Part shown: positions 1 to 5,121 of the stretch, one piece after another | Layout of the letters: the number at the start of each line of letters is the position of its first letter | How positions within the stretch are numbered: the first letter of the stretch is position 1 | Source: Clostridia bacterium | Lineage (GTDB): Bacteria; Bacillota_A; Clostridia; Christensenellales; Aristaeellaceae | Direction of reading: 5' to 3' | NCBI GenBank assembly: GCA_900754775.1 | Contig: CAAEDZ010000329.1 | Span: 1-6,041 of the forward strand | Length of the DNA stretch: 6,041 bases | Program-made: the position numbers and the translations under genes | Notes under the pieces: model-generated | Database searches by the model: none | Seen by the model: only the letters and a program-made list of their open reading frames with translations | Told to the model about the DNA's origin: nothing

Positions 1-218
1 CAGCGGCGGACGGCGCAGAGTTGTTCGCAGAACACGGTTTTGGCACCGTCCGCGCGGCAGCCCTGACAGTTGATGTGCTCGGGCAAAATGGGCGCATGGT
101 TGAGTTCCGCCCAGAGCTTGGCGGTCTTTTCCCGCAGCGCCTGATCGTCATGAAGCGTGGCGATATAGGCGTCGCACTGTTCGCAGTCCAGCCCGCAGCA
201 AGCGATGTTGGGTCGCAT
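1..218 (-). CDS. DUF3795-family cysteine-rich protein (5' part, cut by left edge)
   Basis: This gene reads leftward off the window, so only its first 72 codons and two bases of the next are visible. The ATG at 218 has an AGGAGG ribosome binding site 8 bases upstream (227-232). The visible protein is cysteine-rich: C7, C8, C12 and C15 in an ACCGLDCEQCDAYIAT stretch, C51 and C54 in NCQGC, then C64 and C68. The cut codon begins TG and is probably a further Cys. This spacing, together with the DDQALREKT segment, matches the DUF3795 family of small proteins with presumed metal- or zinc-binding cysteine clusters. The family's function is not established. No signal peptide is visible, so it is probably cytoplasmic. 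It lies 34 bases downstream of the kinase-like gene on the same strand and is probably co-transcribed with it. Family assignment is fairly sure; function is unknown. Confidence 0.8.
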   Translation of the reverse strand, partial: MRPNIACCGLDCEQCDAYIATLHDDQALREKTAKLWAELNHAPILPEHINCQGCRADGAKTVFCEQLCAVRR

Positions 219-226
219 GGGTGGAG

Positions 227-232
227 CCTCCT
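227..232 (-). promoter_or_regulatory. Ribosome binding site of the DUF3795 gene
   Basis: AGGAGG on the minus strand, 8 bases before the ATG at 218. It supports a real translated gene at the left edge even though the gene is truncated there. Confidence 0.75.
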
Positions 233-252
233 TCTCTTTCGGCGTGTGGGCG

Positions 253-795
253 CTAAAGCAGCGCCGTTTTCTCCGCGACCTTCTTCTGGATGGCGGAAAC
301 GGTGTCGCGGATGGTGAGATGCGTCGTGTCGATCGCGTTGCGCTCGTAGGCTCCCAGATCGGCGAACTGCTCCCACATCGTCTCCACCAGTTCGATGTTC
401 GTTTCCCTGTTCAGCTTGGCGCGCCCGGTCGCGCGTTTGAGCGTTTCTTCCCTGCTGGCGCGCAGGACGAGATAGTGGACTTCATAGCCCTCCCGTGCCG
501 CCTGCTTCCACGGCTGCAAAAACCACGGGCCGACGATGCCGTCCACCACCACGTCGTACCCGCCGCGGGCAAAGCGCTTCGCGGCTTCGAGAAACGCTTC
601 GATGACGACGCGGTTTTGCTCGTTGGACGCCGGCAGGTGCGGCGCGACCGCTCCCTTGCTGAGATAATGGTAAAAGTCGTCCGTGTGCATGTGGACGGAC
701 TTTTCCAGACTGGTCTGTTGAGCGGCCAGCGCCGCGGCGGTGGTCTTTCCCGTTCCCGGCGAGCCTGTGACGATCAGTATCCTGCCCTGTTGCAT
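253..795 (-). CDS. P-loop kinase-like ATP-binding protein (zeta-toxin/AAA-annotated type)
   Basis: A 180-residue protein with an N-terminal Walker A loop, GSPGTGKT at residues 11-18, directly after a hydrophobic beta strand (RILIVT). An HTDDFYHY motif at 37-44 sits where small-molecule kinases and zeta-type phosphotransferases place their catalytic or substrate-binding Asp. A second hydrophobic strand, DVVVDGIVG (81-89), is Walker-B-like. A lid-like, Arg-rich stretch follows (R112, R115, R121, R125). The overall plan is a small nucleoside or metabolite kinase fold. Such proteins are usually annotated only as AAA-family ATPase or zeta-toxin-like, and the phosphate acceptor cannot be read from the sequence. 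The ATG at 795 follows a GAGGA site (801-805) with 5-base spacing. The gene lies 63 bases after the ABC ATPase gene, beyond a strong hairpin, and just upstream of the DUF3795 gene. No antitoxin-like partner is visible, so a toxin role is not supported. Confidence 0.75.
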   Translation of the reverse strand: MQQGRILIVTGSPGTGKTTAAALAAQQTSLEKSVHMHTDDFYHYLSKGAVAPHLPASNEQNRVVIEAFLEAAKRFARGGYDVVVDGIVGPWFLQPWKQAAREGYEVHYLVLRASREETLKRATGRAKLNRETNIELVETMWEQFADLGAYERNAIDTTHLTIRDTVSAIQKKVAEKTALL

Positions 796-822
796 GGCTG
801 TCCTCGCTTCTTATATGGCAGA

Positions 823-851
823 GCCGCCGGGCGATGCGTTCGTCCGGCGGC
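823..851 (-). terminator. Strong GC hairpin after the ABC importer operon
   Basis: A perfect 8-base inverted repeat (GCCGCCGG at 823-830, CCGGCGGC at 844-851) extends inward by a G-T pair and three more pairs, leaving a 5-base loop at 835-839. It begins 8 bases after the ATPase stop codon. On the minus strand the stem is followed by TCTGCC and then an AT-rich stretch rather than a T run. It may be a weak terminator, an attenuator before the kinase gene, or a 3' end that protects the ABC mRNA. Confidence 0.5.
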
Positions 852-858
852 CTTTCGC

Positions 859-1602
859 TTACAGCAGCTTGCTCAAAAATTCTTTGGCGCGCTGCGTCTG
901 GGGGTTGCCAAAGAGGTTTTCGGGGGTGTTTTCCTCCATGACCTTGCCCTCGTCCATGAACATCACGCGGTCGCCCACCTCGCGGGCGAAGCCCATTTCG
1001 TGGGTGACGACCACCATGGTCATGCCCTCGCGGGCCAGGGCCTTCATGACCTCCAGCACTTCGCCGACCATCTCCGGGTCGAGCGCCGAGGTCGGCTCGT
1101 CAAAGAGCATCACTTCCGGGTCCATGGCCAGCGCCCGCACGATGGCGATGCGCTGCTTCTGGCCGCCGGAGAGCTGGTTGGGATAGGCGTCGGCGCGGTC
1201 GGCGAGGCCCACGCGCGCAAGCAGCGCCATGGCCTTTTCGTCCGCCGCCTGCTGCGTCATGCCCTTGAGTTTGCGGGGGGCGAGGGTGAGGTTTTTCAAA
1301 ACCGTCATGTTGGGGAAGAGGTTGAAGTGCTGAAAGACCATGCCCATCTTCTGGCGGTGGATGTTGATGTTCACCTTGCTGTCGGTGATGTCCACGCCTT
1401 CAAAGGTGATCTTGCCTTTGGTGGGCAACTCCAGCAGGTTCAGGCAGCGCAGAAAGGTGCTTTTGCCGCTTCCCGAGGGGCCGATGACCACCAGCACCTC
1501 GCCCTTGCGCACCTGCGCGTCCACGCCGTTGAGGGCGTGGACCTTGCCGTGGCCAAACTCCTTGTACAGGCCCTCCACGGTGATGATGGCGTCAGTGATC
1601 AC
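859..1602 (-). CDS. Polar amino-acid ABC transporter, ATP-binding protein
   Basis: A 247-residue ABC ATPase of the GlnQ/HisP/ArtP type, which powers uptake of a polar amino acid from the cytoplasmic side of the membrane. Motifs in order: Walker [10 protein letters not shown] (41-49), Q-loop Gln91 in [15 protein letters not shown] signature LSGGQ (144-148), Walker B VMLFDEP (164-170, catalytic Glu169), D-loop SALD (172-175) and switch His201. All key residues are intact and the length is normal for the family. The start is a GTG at 1602 with an AAAGGAGG site 10 bases upstream (1613-1620); the first internal Met is far inside the conserved domain. The gene overlaps the end of the permease gene by 11 bases, so translation is probably coupled. 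The substrate cannot be told from the ATPase alone. Confidence 0.95.
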   Translation of the reverse strand: MITDAIITVEGLYKEFGHGKVHALNGVDAQVRKGEVLVVIGPSGSGKSTFLRCLNLLELPTKGKITFEGVDITDSKVNINIHRQKMGMVFQHFNLFPNMTVLKNLTLAPRKLKGMTQQAADEKAMALLARVGLADRADAYPNQLSGGQKQRIAIVRALAMDPEVMLFDEPTSALDPEMVGEVLEVMKALAREGMTMVVVTHEMGFAREVGDRVMFMDEGKVMEENTPENLFGNPQTQRAKEFLSKLL

Positions 1603-2320
1603 TTGCGCGCAGCCTCCTTTCCAGCTTGCCGACCAGCCAGGTGAAGAACATGACCACCGCGAGGTAGATCAGCGCCACCGCGATCAGCGGCATGAACGCC
1701 GAATAGGTGCGGCTGCGGATGATGTCGCCCGCCTTGGTCAGGTCCTGCACGGCCACGTAGCCCGCCACCGAAGTCTCCTTCAGAAGGGCGATGAACTCGT
1801 TCATCAGCGAGGGCAGCACGTTTTTGATCGTCTGCGGCACGATGATGTAGCGCATGGTCTGCAAATAGTTGAAGCCCAGGCTGCGGCCGGCCTCGAACTG
1901 GCCGTTGTCGATGGACATGATGCCGCCGCGGATGATCTCGGCCACGTAGGCGCCGGAGTTGATGCCGAACGCCAGCGCCGCCACCATGGTGCCGTCCTTG
2001 GCGGTGGCGAAGATGACGTAGAAGAAGATCATCACCTGCACGACCACAGGCGTGCCGCGCACAACGGTCAGATAGACCTTGCACAGGCCGTTGAAAAAGC
2101 CGAACACGCGGCGGCCAAAGCTGGGCCGCGCCGTCTCGGCGGTCTTGTCGTAGGTGGAGCGCACCGCCGCCACCACAATGCCGATGAGCACGCCGACGAT
2201 CAGCGCCACCAGCGTCAGAAGCAGCGTGTTCCCAAGGCCGGTGACGAGATATTCCCAGCGGTCGGCCTTGATGAAGTTCAGTTCAAACTCGGCCTTGACC
2301 GACGCAAACCACTCTGCCAA
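1592..2320 (-). CDS. Polar amino-acid ABC transporter, permease protein
   Basis: A 242-residue inner-membrane permease of the HisM/GlnP type (BPD_transp_1 fold) that forms the translocation channel of the importer. Hydrophobic segments lie at about residues 30-54, 92-106, 110-130, 170-190 and 208-231. The cytoplasmic coupling loop that docks on the ATPase is clear: the EAA-type motif begins EAGRSLGF at 143 and runs to VPQ at 161-163. One permease gene is present, so the channel is probably a homodimer. The start is a TTG at 2320 with a GAGGAGG site 7 bases upstream (2328-2334); the first internal Met lies beyond the first membrane segment, which rules out a shorter start. The gene is 94 bases after the binding-protein gene, behind a stem-loop, and overlaps the ATPase gene by 11 bases. 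Confidence 0.94.
   Translation of the reverse strand: MAEWFASVKAEFELNFIKADRWEYLVTGLGNTLLLTLVALIVGVLIGIVVAAVRSTYDKTAETARPSFGRRVFGFFNGLCKVYLTVVRGTPVVVQVMIFFYVIFATAKDGTMVAALAFGINSGAYVAEIIRGGIMSIDNGQFEAGRSLGFNYLQTMRYIIVPQTIKNVLPSLMNEFIALLKETSVAGYVAVQDLTKAGDIIRSRTYSAFMPLIAVALIYLAVVMFFTWLVGKLERRLRASDH
1613..1620 (-). promoter_or_regulatory. Ribosome binding site fixing the GTG start of the ATPase
   Basis: AAAGGAGG on the minus strand, 10 bases before the GTG at 1602 and inside the 3' end of the permease gene. It decides the start because no ATG exists nearby in frame. Confidence 0.75.
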
Positions 2321-2327
2321 AAAAGTC

Positions 2328-2334
2328 CCTCCTC
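2328..2334 (-). promoter_or_regulatory. Ribosome binding site fixing the TTG start of the permease
   Basis: GAGGAGG on the minus strand, 7 bases before a TTG codon at 2320. The strong site compensates for the weak start codon and decides the N terminus. Confidence 0.75.
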
Positions 2335-2356
2335 ACGTCGCTTGCAGTCGTCCTAT

Positions 2357-2391
2357 GCGCGCAAATAGGGGGCGTTTGCGCGCTCCCCTAT
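2357..2391 (-). promoter_or_regulatory. Overlapping stem-loops between binding-protein and permease genes
   Basis: Two inverted repeats share bases. One pairs GCGCGCAAA (2357-2365) with TTTGCGCGC (2375-2383), a perfect 9-base stem. The other pairs 2365-2371 (ATAGGGG) with 2385-2391 (CCCCTAT), extended by three pairs (2372-2374 with 2381-2383) past a one-base bulge. They cannot form together. No T run follows on the minus strand, so this is more likely an mRNA-stabilising or partial-readthrough element than a full terminator. Such elements are common after the binding-protein gene in ABC importer operons. Confidence 0.6.
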
Positions 2392-2414
2392 CTGCGTATC
2401 CACCAGTCAGGACG

Positions 2415-3191
2415 TTATTCCGCGGCGGCTTCCTCGGCGTTGGCAACAAGATACTTCTCGATGATGGCGGGAACAGTGCCGTCCTCGGTCAGCTCGGCCA
2501 GCGCGCCGTTGAAGGCATCGAGCAGCTCGGTGTTTTCCTTGGCGAAGCAGGCGGCGTACTCCTCGACGACATACTCGGTGTCGAGGATCTTCAGGCCTTC
2601 GTTGGCGGCCACGAAGTTCTTGGCCGGCTCGTTGTCGATGATGACGCAGTCGAGCTTGCCGGTGGTCAGCGCAAGCACTGCGTCGGTGCCGGTCTTGAAG
2701 CGCTCGACGGTGCCGAAGCCCGCGTCTTCAATGTCTTCCGTGGCGCAGATGTCGCCGGTCGTGCCCTGCTGCACGCCCACGGAGTAGTCCGCGCCCTCGG
2801 TCATAAGATCGTCAATGCTGGTGATGGCGGAATCCTCGGGGACGATGACCACCTGAACGCCGGTGGCGTAGGTGTCGGAGAAGTTGACGGACTCCAGACG
2901 GTCCTCGGTCACGGTCATGCCCGCCATGCCGAAGGAGTACTTGCCGGACTGCACGCCGGGCACGATGGAGTCAAAGTCCACATCGACCACTTCCAGCTCG
3001 TAGCCAAGCTTGTCGCAGATGGCCTGAGCGATCTCCACGTCGATGCCGGTGACTTCGCCGGTCTCATCGTCGTAATACTCATAGGGCGGGAAAGCGGCGT
3101 TGGTCGCCATCGTCAGGGTCTCGGACTCGGCCATGGCCGCGCCCATCAGCAACATGGAAAGAACCAGCAGCATGCTCATGATCTTCTTCAT
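2415..3191 (-). CDS. Polar amino-acid ABC transporter, substrate-binding protein
   Basis: A 258-residue family 3 extracellular solute-binding protein that captures a polar amino acid and delivers it to the permease. It has a basic N terminus (MKK), a hydrophobic core, and a likely signal peptidase I site after AMA (residue 21). There is no lipobox cysteine. Family ligand-site features are present: FPPYE (34-38), GIDVEIA (49-55), the AGMTVTEDR loop with Arg98 for the ligand carboxylate, QQGTTG (141-146), and Asp186 in IDNEPA, the usual amino-group contact. The tail ends in an acidic Ala/Glu stretch. The ATG at 3191 is preferred over an in-frame TTG at 3206 because GGAGG lies 8 bases before the ATG and the TTG directly abuts and overlaps that site. 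It is the first gene of the importer operon. The exact amino acid is not determinable by eye. Confidence 0.93.
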   Translation of the reverse strand: MKKIMSMLLVLSMLLMGAAMAESETLTMATNAAFPPYEYYDDETGEVTGIDVEIAQAICDKLGYELEVVDVDFDSIVPGVQSGKYSFGMAGMTVTEDRLESVNFSDTYATGVQVVIVPEDSAITSIDDLMTEGADYSVGVQQGTTGDICATEDIEDAGFGTVERFKTGTDAVLALTTGKLDCVIIDNEPAKNFVAANEGLKILDTEYVVEEYAACFAKENTELLDAFNGALAELTEDGTVPAIIEKYLVANAEEAAAE

Positions 3192-3199
3192 GGTTTCAG

Positions 3200-3204
3200 C
3201 CTCC
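3200..3204 (-). promoter_or_regulatory. Ribosome binding site of the binding-protein gene
   Basis: GGAGG on the minus strand, 8 bases before the ATG at 3191. It supports this ATG over the longer frame beginning at TTG 3206. Confidence 0.75.
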
Positions 3205-3235
3205 AAATTTGTGCGCGTTCGCGCTTGATGTGATG

Positions 3236-3264
3236 ATTATACATCCATCGCGGGAAAAATGCAA
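3236..3264 (-). promoter_or_regulatory. Promoter of the amino-acid ABC importer operon
   Basis: On the minus strand a perfect TATAAT -10 box (3236-3241) is preceded, after a 17-base spacer, by TTGCAT (3259-3264), a partial match to the -35 consensus. Transcription would start near 3229, leaving a leader of about 38 bases before the ATG at 3191. The weak -35 with a perfect -10 is compatible with activator dependence. Confidence 0.7.
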
Positions 3265-3288
3265 CTGTTTGGGTGACGATTTAACAAA

Positions 3289-3324
3289 ATATGCGATTTA
3301 TGTGCATAAATATTCGCATATGCA
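3289..3324. promoter_or_regulatory. AT-rich palindrome cluster, possible operator
   Basis: ATATGCGA (3289-3296) is the inverted repeat of TCGCATAT (3314-3321). Nested inside, TTTAT (3297-3301) pairs with ATAAA (3306-3310), and GCATATGC (3316-3323) is itself palindromic. The block lies between the two divergent promoters, about 25 bases upstream of the importer -35 and 14 bases upstream of the ruvC -35. TGCATAAATATTCGCA inside it loosely resembles an arginine-repressor box, but the match is not good enough to name the regulator. Confidence 0.45.
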
Positions 3325-3337
3325 GTTTTTGCGGCGC

Positions 3338-3367
3338 TTGACAGGGCGCGGGGATGTGCGGTATGAT
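3338..3367 (+). promoter_or_regulatory. Promoter of the ruvC-ruvA operon
   Basis: A consensus TTGACA -35 box (3338-3343), an 18-base spacer and TATGAT (3362-3367, five of six bases matching consensus). The expected transcription start is near 3374, about 20 bases before the ruvC ATG. The AT-rich stretch upstream, including a T5 run at 3326-3330, could act as an UP-like element. Confidence 0.8.
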
Positions 3368-3380
3368 GGGCTAAGAACAT

Positions 3381-3387
3381 GAGGAGG
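3381..3387 (+). promoter_or_regulatory. Ribosome binding site of ruvC
   Basis: GAGGAGG lies 6 bases before the ATG at 3394. It selects that ATG over an in-frame ATG at 3379, which overlaps the site and has no ribosome binding site of its own. Confidence 0.75.
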
Positions 3388-3393
3388 CGGGCT

Positions 3394-3888
3394 ATGAGGA
3401 TACTCGGCATCGACCCGGGGCTGGCGACGATGGGCTACGGCGTCATCGAGGCGGAGGGGCAGAAGCGCAAGGTGGTGCAGTTCGGCACCATCAACACGCG
3501 CGCGGGTTCCCCCACCCCGCAGCGGCTGCGCTCCATCTTTCAGGGCGTGAACCAGCTTCTGGACATCTACGCGCCCGACGACGTGGCCTTTGAGGAACTG
3601 TTTTTTTCCAAGAACGTCACCACGGGCATCGCCGTGGCGCAGGCGCGCGGCGCGGCGCTGGCGGCGGTGGCGGCGCGCACGGACAATGTATATGAGTATA
3701 CCCCGATGCAGATCAAGCAGGCCATCACCGGCTATGGCGGCGCGGACAAGGGGCAGATGCAGCGCATGGTGAAGGCGCTTCTGGGCATGCAGGAGATCGC
3801 CCGCCCGGACGACGCCGCCGACGCGCTGGCCGTGGCGCTGACGCACGCCAATTCCATGAATATGAAAAAACTGTTCAAGATACAGTGA
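3394..3888 (+). CDS. ruvC: Holliday junction endodeoxyribonuclease RuvC
   Basis: RuvC is a dimeric, Mg2+-dependent resolvase that cuts Holliday junctions during recombination and repair of stalled replication forks. The 164-residue protein begins MRILGIDPGLATMGYG, the family's canonical N terminus. The four acidic metal-binding residues are all present: Asp7 in GIDPG, Glu67 in AFEELFF, and Asp140 and Asp143 in RPDDAADALAVALTH. The TPMQIKQAITGYGGADKGQMQ block (103-123) is also typical, and the length is normal. The chosen start, ATG 3394, gives the standard N terminus and has a well-placed GAGGAGG. It is the first gene of a plus-strand operon with its own consensus promoter; ruvA follows after 12 bases. 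Identification is firm. Confidence 0.97.
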   Translation: MRILGIDPGLATMGYGVIEAEGQKRKVVQFGTINTRAGSPTPQRLRSIFQGVNQLLDIYAPDDVAFEELFFSKNVTTGIAVAQARGAALAAVAARTDNVYEYTPMQIKQAITGYGGADKGQMQRMVKALLGMQEIARPDDAADALAVALTHANSMNMKKLFKIQ

Positions 3889-3900
3889 CGGGAGGCAGGC

Positions 3901-4491
3901 ATGTACGCGCATTTTGACGGTGTCGTGGCGGAAAAACTGGCGGACAGCATCGTGCTGGACGTAAACGGCGTGGGCTATCTTCTTCTGGTGAGCGCGCAGA
4001 CGCTCTCCATGGCTCCCTCCGCAGGCGGGCGCATGAAGCTCTACGCCACATTGAGCGTGCGCGAGGACGCCATGGAGCTGTTCGGCTTTTACAGCCGCGA
4101 GGAAAAGCGCATGTTCGAGCGGTTGCGCTCCGTAAGCGGCGTGGGGCCGCGCATGGCGCTGTCCATCCTCTCCTCCATGCCGCTCAACGATCTTTCCATC
4201 GCACTGGTGGCGGGCGACGCGGCGGCGCTGACGCGCGTGCCCGGCATCGGCAAAAAGACGGCGCAGCGGCTGGTGCTGGAACTGCGCGACAAGGTGGACG
4301 ACGCCGAACTGACCGGCCAGAGCGCCGCGGCCGCCGCCCCCGCGGGCAGCGCCGAGAGCGAAGCCATCGCCGCGCTGATGGCGCTGGGCTACGCCTCCTC
4401 CGAGGCGGCGCGGGCCGTGAGCGCCGTGGCAGGCAAGGCTGCGAAGGCGGATGAGCTGATCTTTTTGGCGCTGAAGAGTTTGGGGAGCTGA
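3901..4491 (+). CDS. ruvA: Holliday junction branch migration protein RuvA
   Basis: RuvA binds four-way junctions as a tetramer and loads the RuvB motor for branch migration. The 196-residue protein has the N-terminal OB-fold (about 1-62, beginning MYAHFDGVV and including ELFGFYS at its end). Two helix-hairpin-helix DNA-binding motifs follow: LRSVSGVGPRMALSIL (75-90) and ALTRVPGIGKKTAQRL (109-124). Next come a flexible Ala-rich linker (about 135-152) and the small C-terminal domain (153-196) that contacts RuvB. Length and domain order are normal. A GGGAGG site (3890-3895) sits 5 bases before the ATG. Co-transcribed with ruvC. In many Firmicutes ruvB comes next, but here the operon ends at a terminator. 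Confidence 0.97.
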   Translation: MYAHFDGVVAEKLADSIVLDVNGVGYLLLVSAQTLSMAPSAGGRMKLYATLSVREDAMELFGFYSREEKRMFERLRSVSGVGPRMALSILSSMPLNDLSIALVAGDAAALTRVPGIGKKTAQRLVLELRDKVDDAELTGQSAAAAAPAGSAESEAIAALMALGYASSEAARAVSAVAGKAAKADELIFLALKSLGS

Positions 4492-4504
4492 CAGGAGGAA
4501 AGTC

Positions 4505-4549
4505 ACGCCCCGTCGCGGCGGGTATGCCGGCGGCGGGGCGTTGTTTGTT
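4505..4549 (+). terminator. Rho-independent terminator of ruvC-ruvA, probably bidirectional
   Basis: ACGCCCCG (4505-4512) pairs with CGGGGCGT (4534-4541), and the stem continues inward (4513-4516 with 4530-4533, then three more pairs past a bulge). The plus-strand tail TTGTTTGTT (4541-4549) is T-rich. The convergent acetyltransferase gene ends at 4549, so the same hairpin lies just after its stop codon and could also end that transcript, with a poorer T tract (GACTTTCC). Confidence 0.85.
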
Positions 4550-5052
4550 CAGGACGCGAGCGGCTTTTGCCGCAGCGTGCCCTCATAGGTGCCGAGGGCG
4601 CATTCGCCGGCGGGCTGGAAGCCGTAGCGTTCGTAGTAGGCGGTGAGGGCTTCGTTGTCGCGCGTGGAATCCAGACGCAAATAGCGCTTGCCCATGCGCA
4701 GCGCCATTTCCTCCGTGCGGCGGAGAAATTCCTTTCCCGCGCCGGGGCAGTCGGGCGCGCCGACGAGGTTGTGGATGTAGAGGGCGGGGGCGGTGTCGCC
4801 CTGCCAGCGCTCGTCCTCCGTAAGCAGCACGGCGGCGGCGGCCAATTTGCCGGTCTGCCGTTCGCAGAGGGCGTAGAGCGTGCCCTCGGCCTGCTGCCGT
4901 TCATAATACGAGAGCGGAAAGACGTTCAGATAGTCGGTGTGGTTCCACTGGCGGATGCCCACCTCGTCCATCCAGCGGGTGCGCTCGCAGATGAGGCGGA
5001 ACACCTCCGCGGCTTCTTCGGGGCGGCAGAGGCGAAATTCATAGTCGTGCAT
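4549..5052 (-). CDS. GNAT-family N-acetyltransferase
   Basis: A 167-residue cytoplasmic protein with the GNAT fold, which transfers an acetyl group from acetyl-CoA to an amine. The N-terminal part (FRLCRPEEAAEVFRLICERTRWMDE, from residue 6) is the typical GNAT alpha1-alpha2 region. The acetyl-CoA pyrophosphate loop is in LVGAPDCPGAGKEFL (96-110), with GAG at 104-106 standing for the family's GxG/A. The C-terminal LRLDSTRDNEALTAYYERYGF (125-145) is the classic end motif with the AYYERYGF signature. The acceptor substrate is unknown. The ATG at 5052 has GGGAG (5062-5066) 9 bases upstream. It converges on ruvA and lies downstream of the glutamate synthase-like gene, beyond a terminator; I see no convincing promoter of its own, so it may depend on readthrough. 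Confidence 0.88.
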   Translation of the reverse strand: MHDYEFRLCRPEEAAEVFRLICERTRWMDEVGIRQWNHTDYLNVFPLSYYERQQAEGTLYALCERQTGKLAAAAVLLTEDERWQGDTAPALYIHNLVGAPDCPGAGKEFLRRTEEMALRMGKRYLRLDSTRDNEALTAYYERYGFQPAGECALGTYEGTLRQKPLAS

Positions 5053-5073
5053 GCGGTCTTGCTCCCAACGTGC

Positions 5074-5110
5074 AAAAATACTGCCCCGCCCGCCGGTGAG
5101 CGGACGGGGC
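5074..5110 (-). terminator. Rho-independent terminator of the glutamate synthase-like gene
   Basis: GCCCCG (5083-5088) pairs with CGGGGC (5105-5110). One mismatch follows and then four further pairs (5090-5093 with 5100-5103), leaving a 6-base loop. On the minus strand the stem is followed by AGTATTTTTGC, whose T5 run is at 5074-5078. It lies 12 bases after the stop codon at 5122, between this gene and the acetyltransferase gene. Confidence 0.8.
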
Positions 5111-5121
5111 GGATGTATGCC

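Noticed and set aside
253..795. Reading the kinase-like gene as a zeta-type toxin of a toxin-antitoxin pair
   Set aside because: No small antitoxin gene precedes it. The neighbour is a DUF3795 protein, and the fold is shared with many metabolic kinases.
810..815. TATAAG as a -10 box for the kinase-like gene
   Set aside because: Transcription would begin within the ribosome binding site at 801-805, and no -35 box is present at the right distance.
205..1644. A very long plus-strand open frame opposite the kinase-like and ABC ATPase genes
   Set aside because: It is antisense to two well-recognised proteins and its product is a repetitive His/Arg/Ala/Val-rich sequence without any domain. Long antisense frames are expected in GC-rich coding DNA.
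1599..2084. A second minus-strand frame inside the permease gene
   Set aside because: It is a +1-shifted reading of the permease, rich in Arg/His/Gly, with no family features. The permease frame has complete membrane segments and an EAA loop.
3192..3206. A longer binding protein beginning at TTG 3206
   Set aside because: The TTG directly precedes and overlaps the GGAGG site. The ATG at 3191 has proper spacing and begins a standard MKK signal peptide.
1340..3233. Plus-strand open frames opposite the permease and binding-protein genes
   Set aside because: They are antisense to conserved transporter genes, with low-complexity His/Gly/Ala/Asp-rich translations and no well-placed ribosome binding sites.
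3379..3393. A longer RuvC beginning at ATG 3379 (MRRRA extension)
   Set aside because: The ribosome binding site GAGGAGG overlaps this ATG and is correctly spaced for ATG 3394, which yields the canonical MRILGIDPG start.
3298..4506. A 402-codon minus-strand open frame opposite ruvC and ruvA
   Set aside because: It lies entirely against two highly conserved genes. The product is Arg/His/Ala-rich with no recognisable motif, and it would read through the ruvC promoter.
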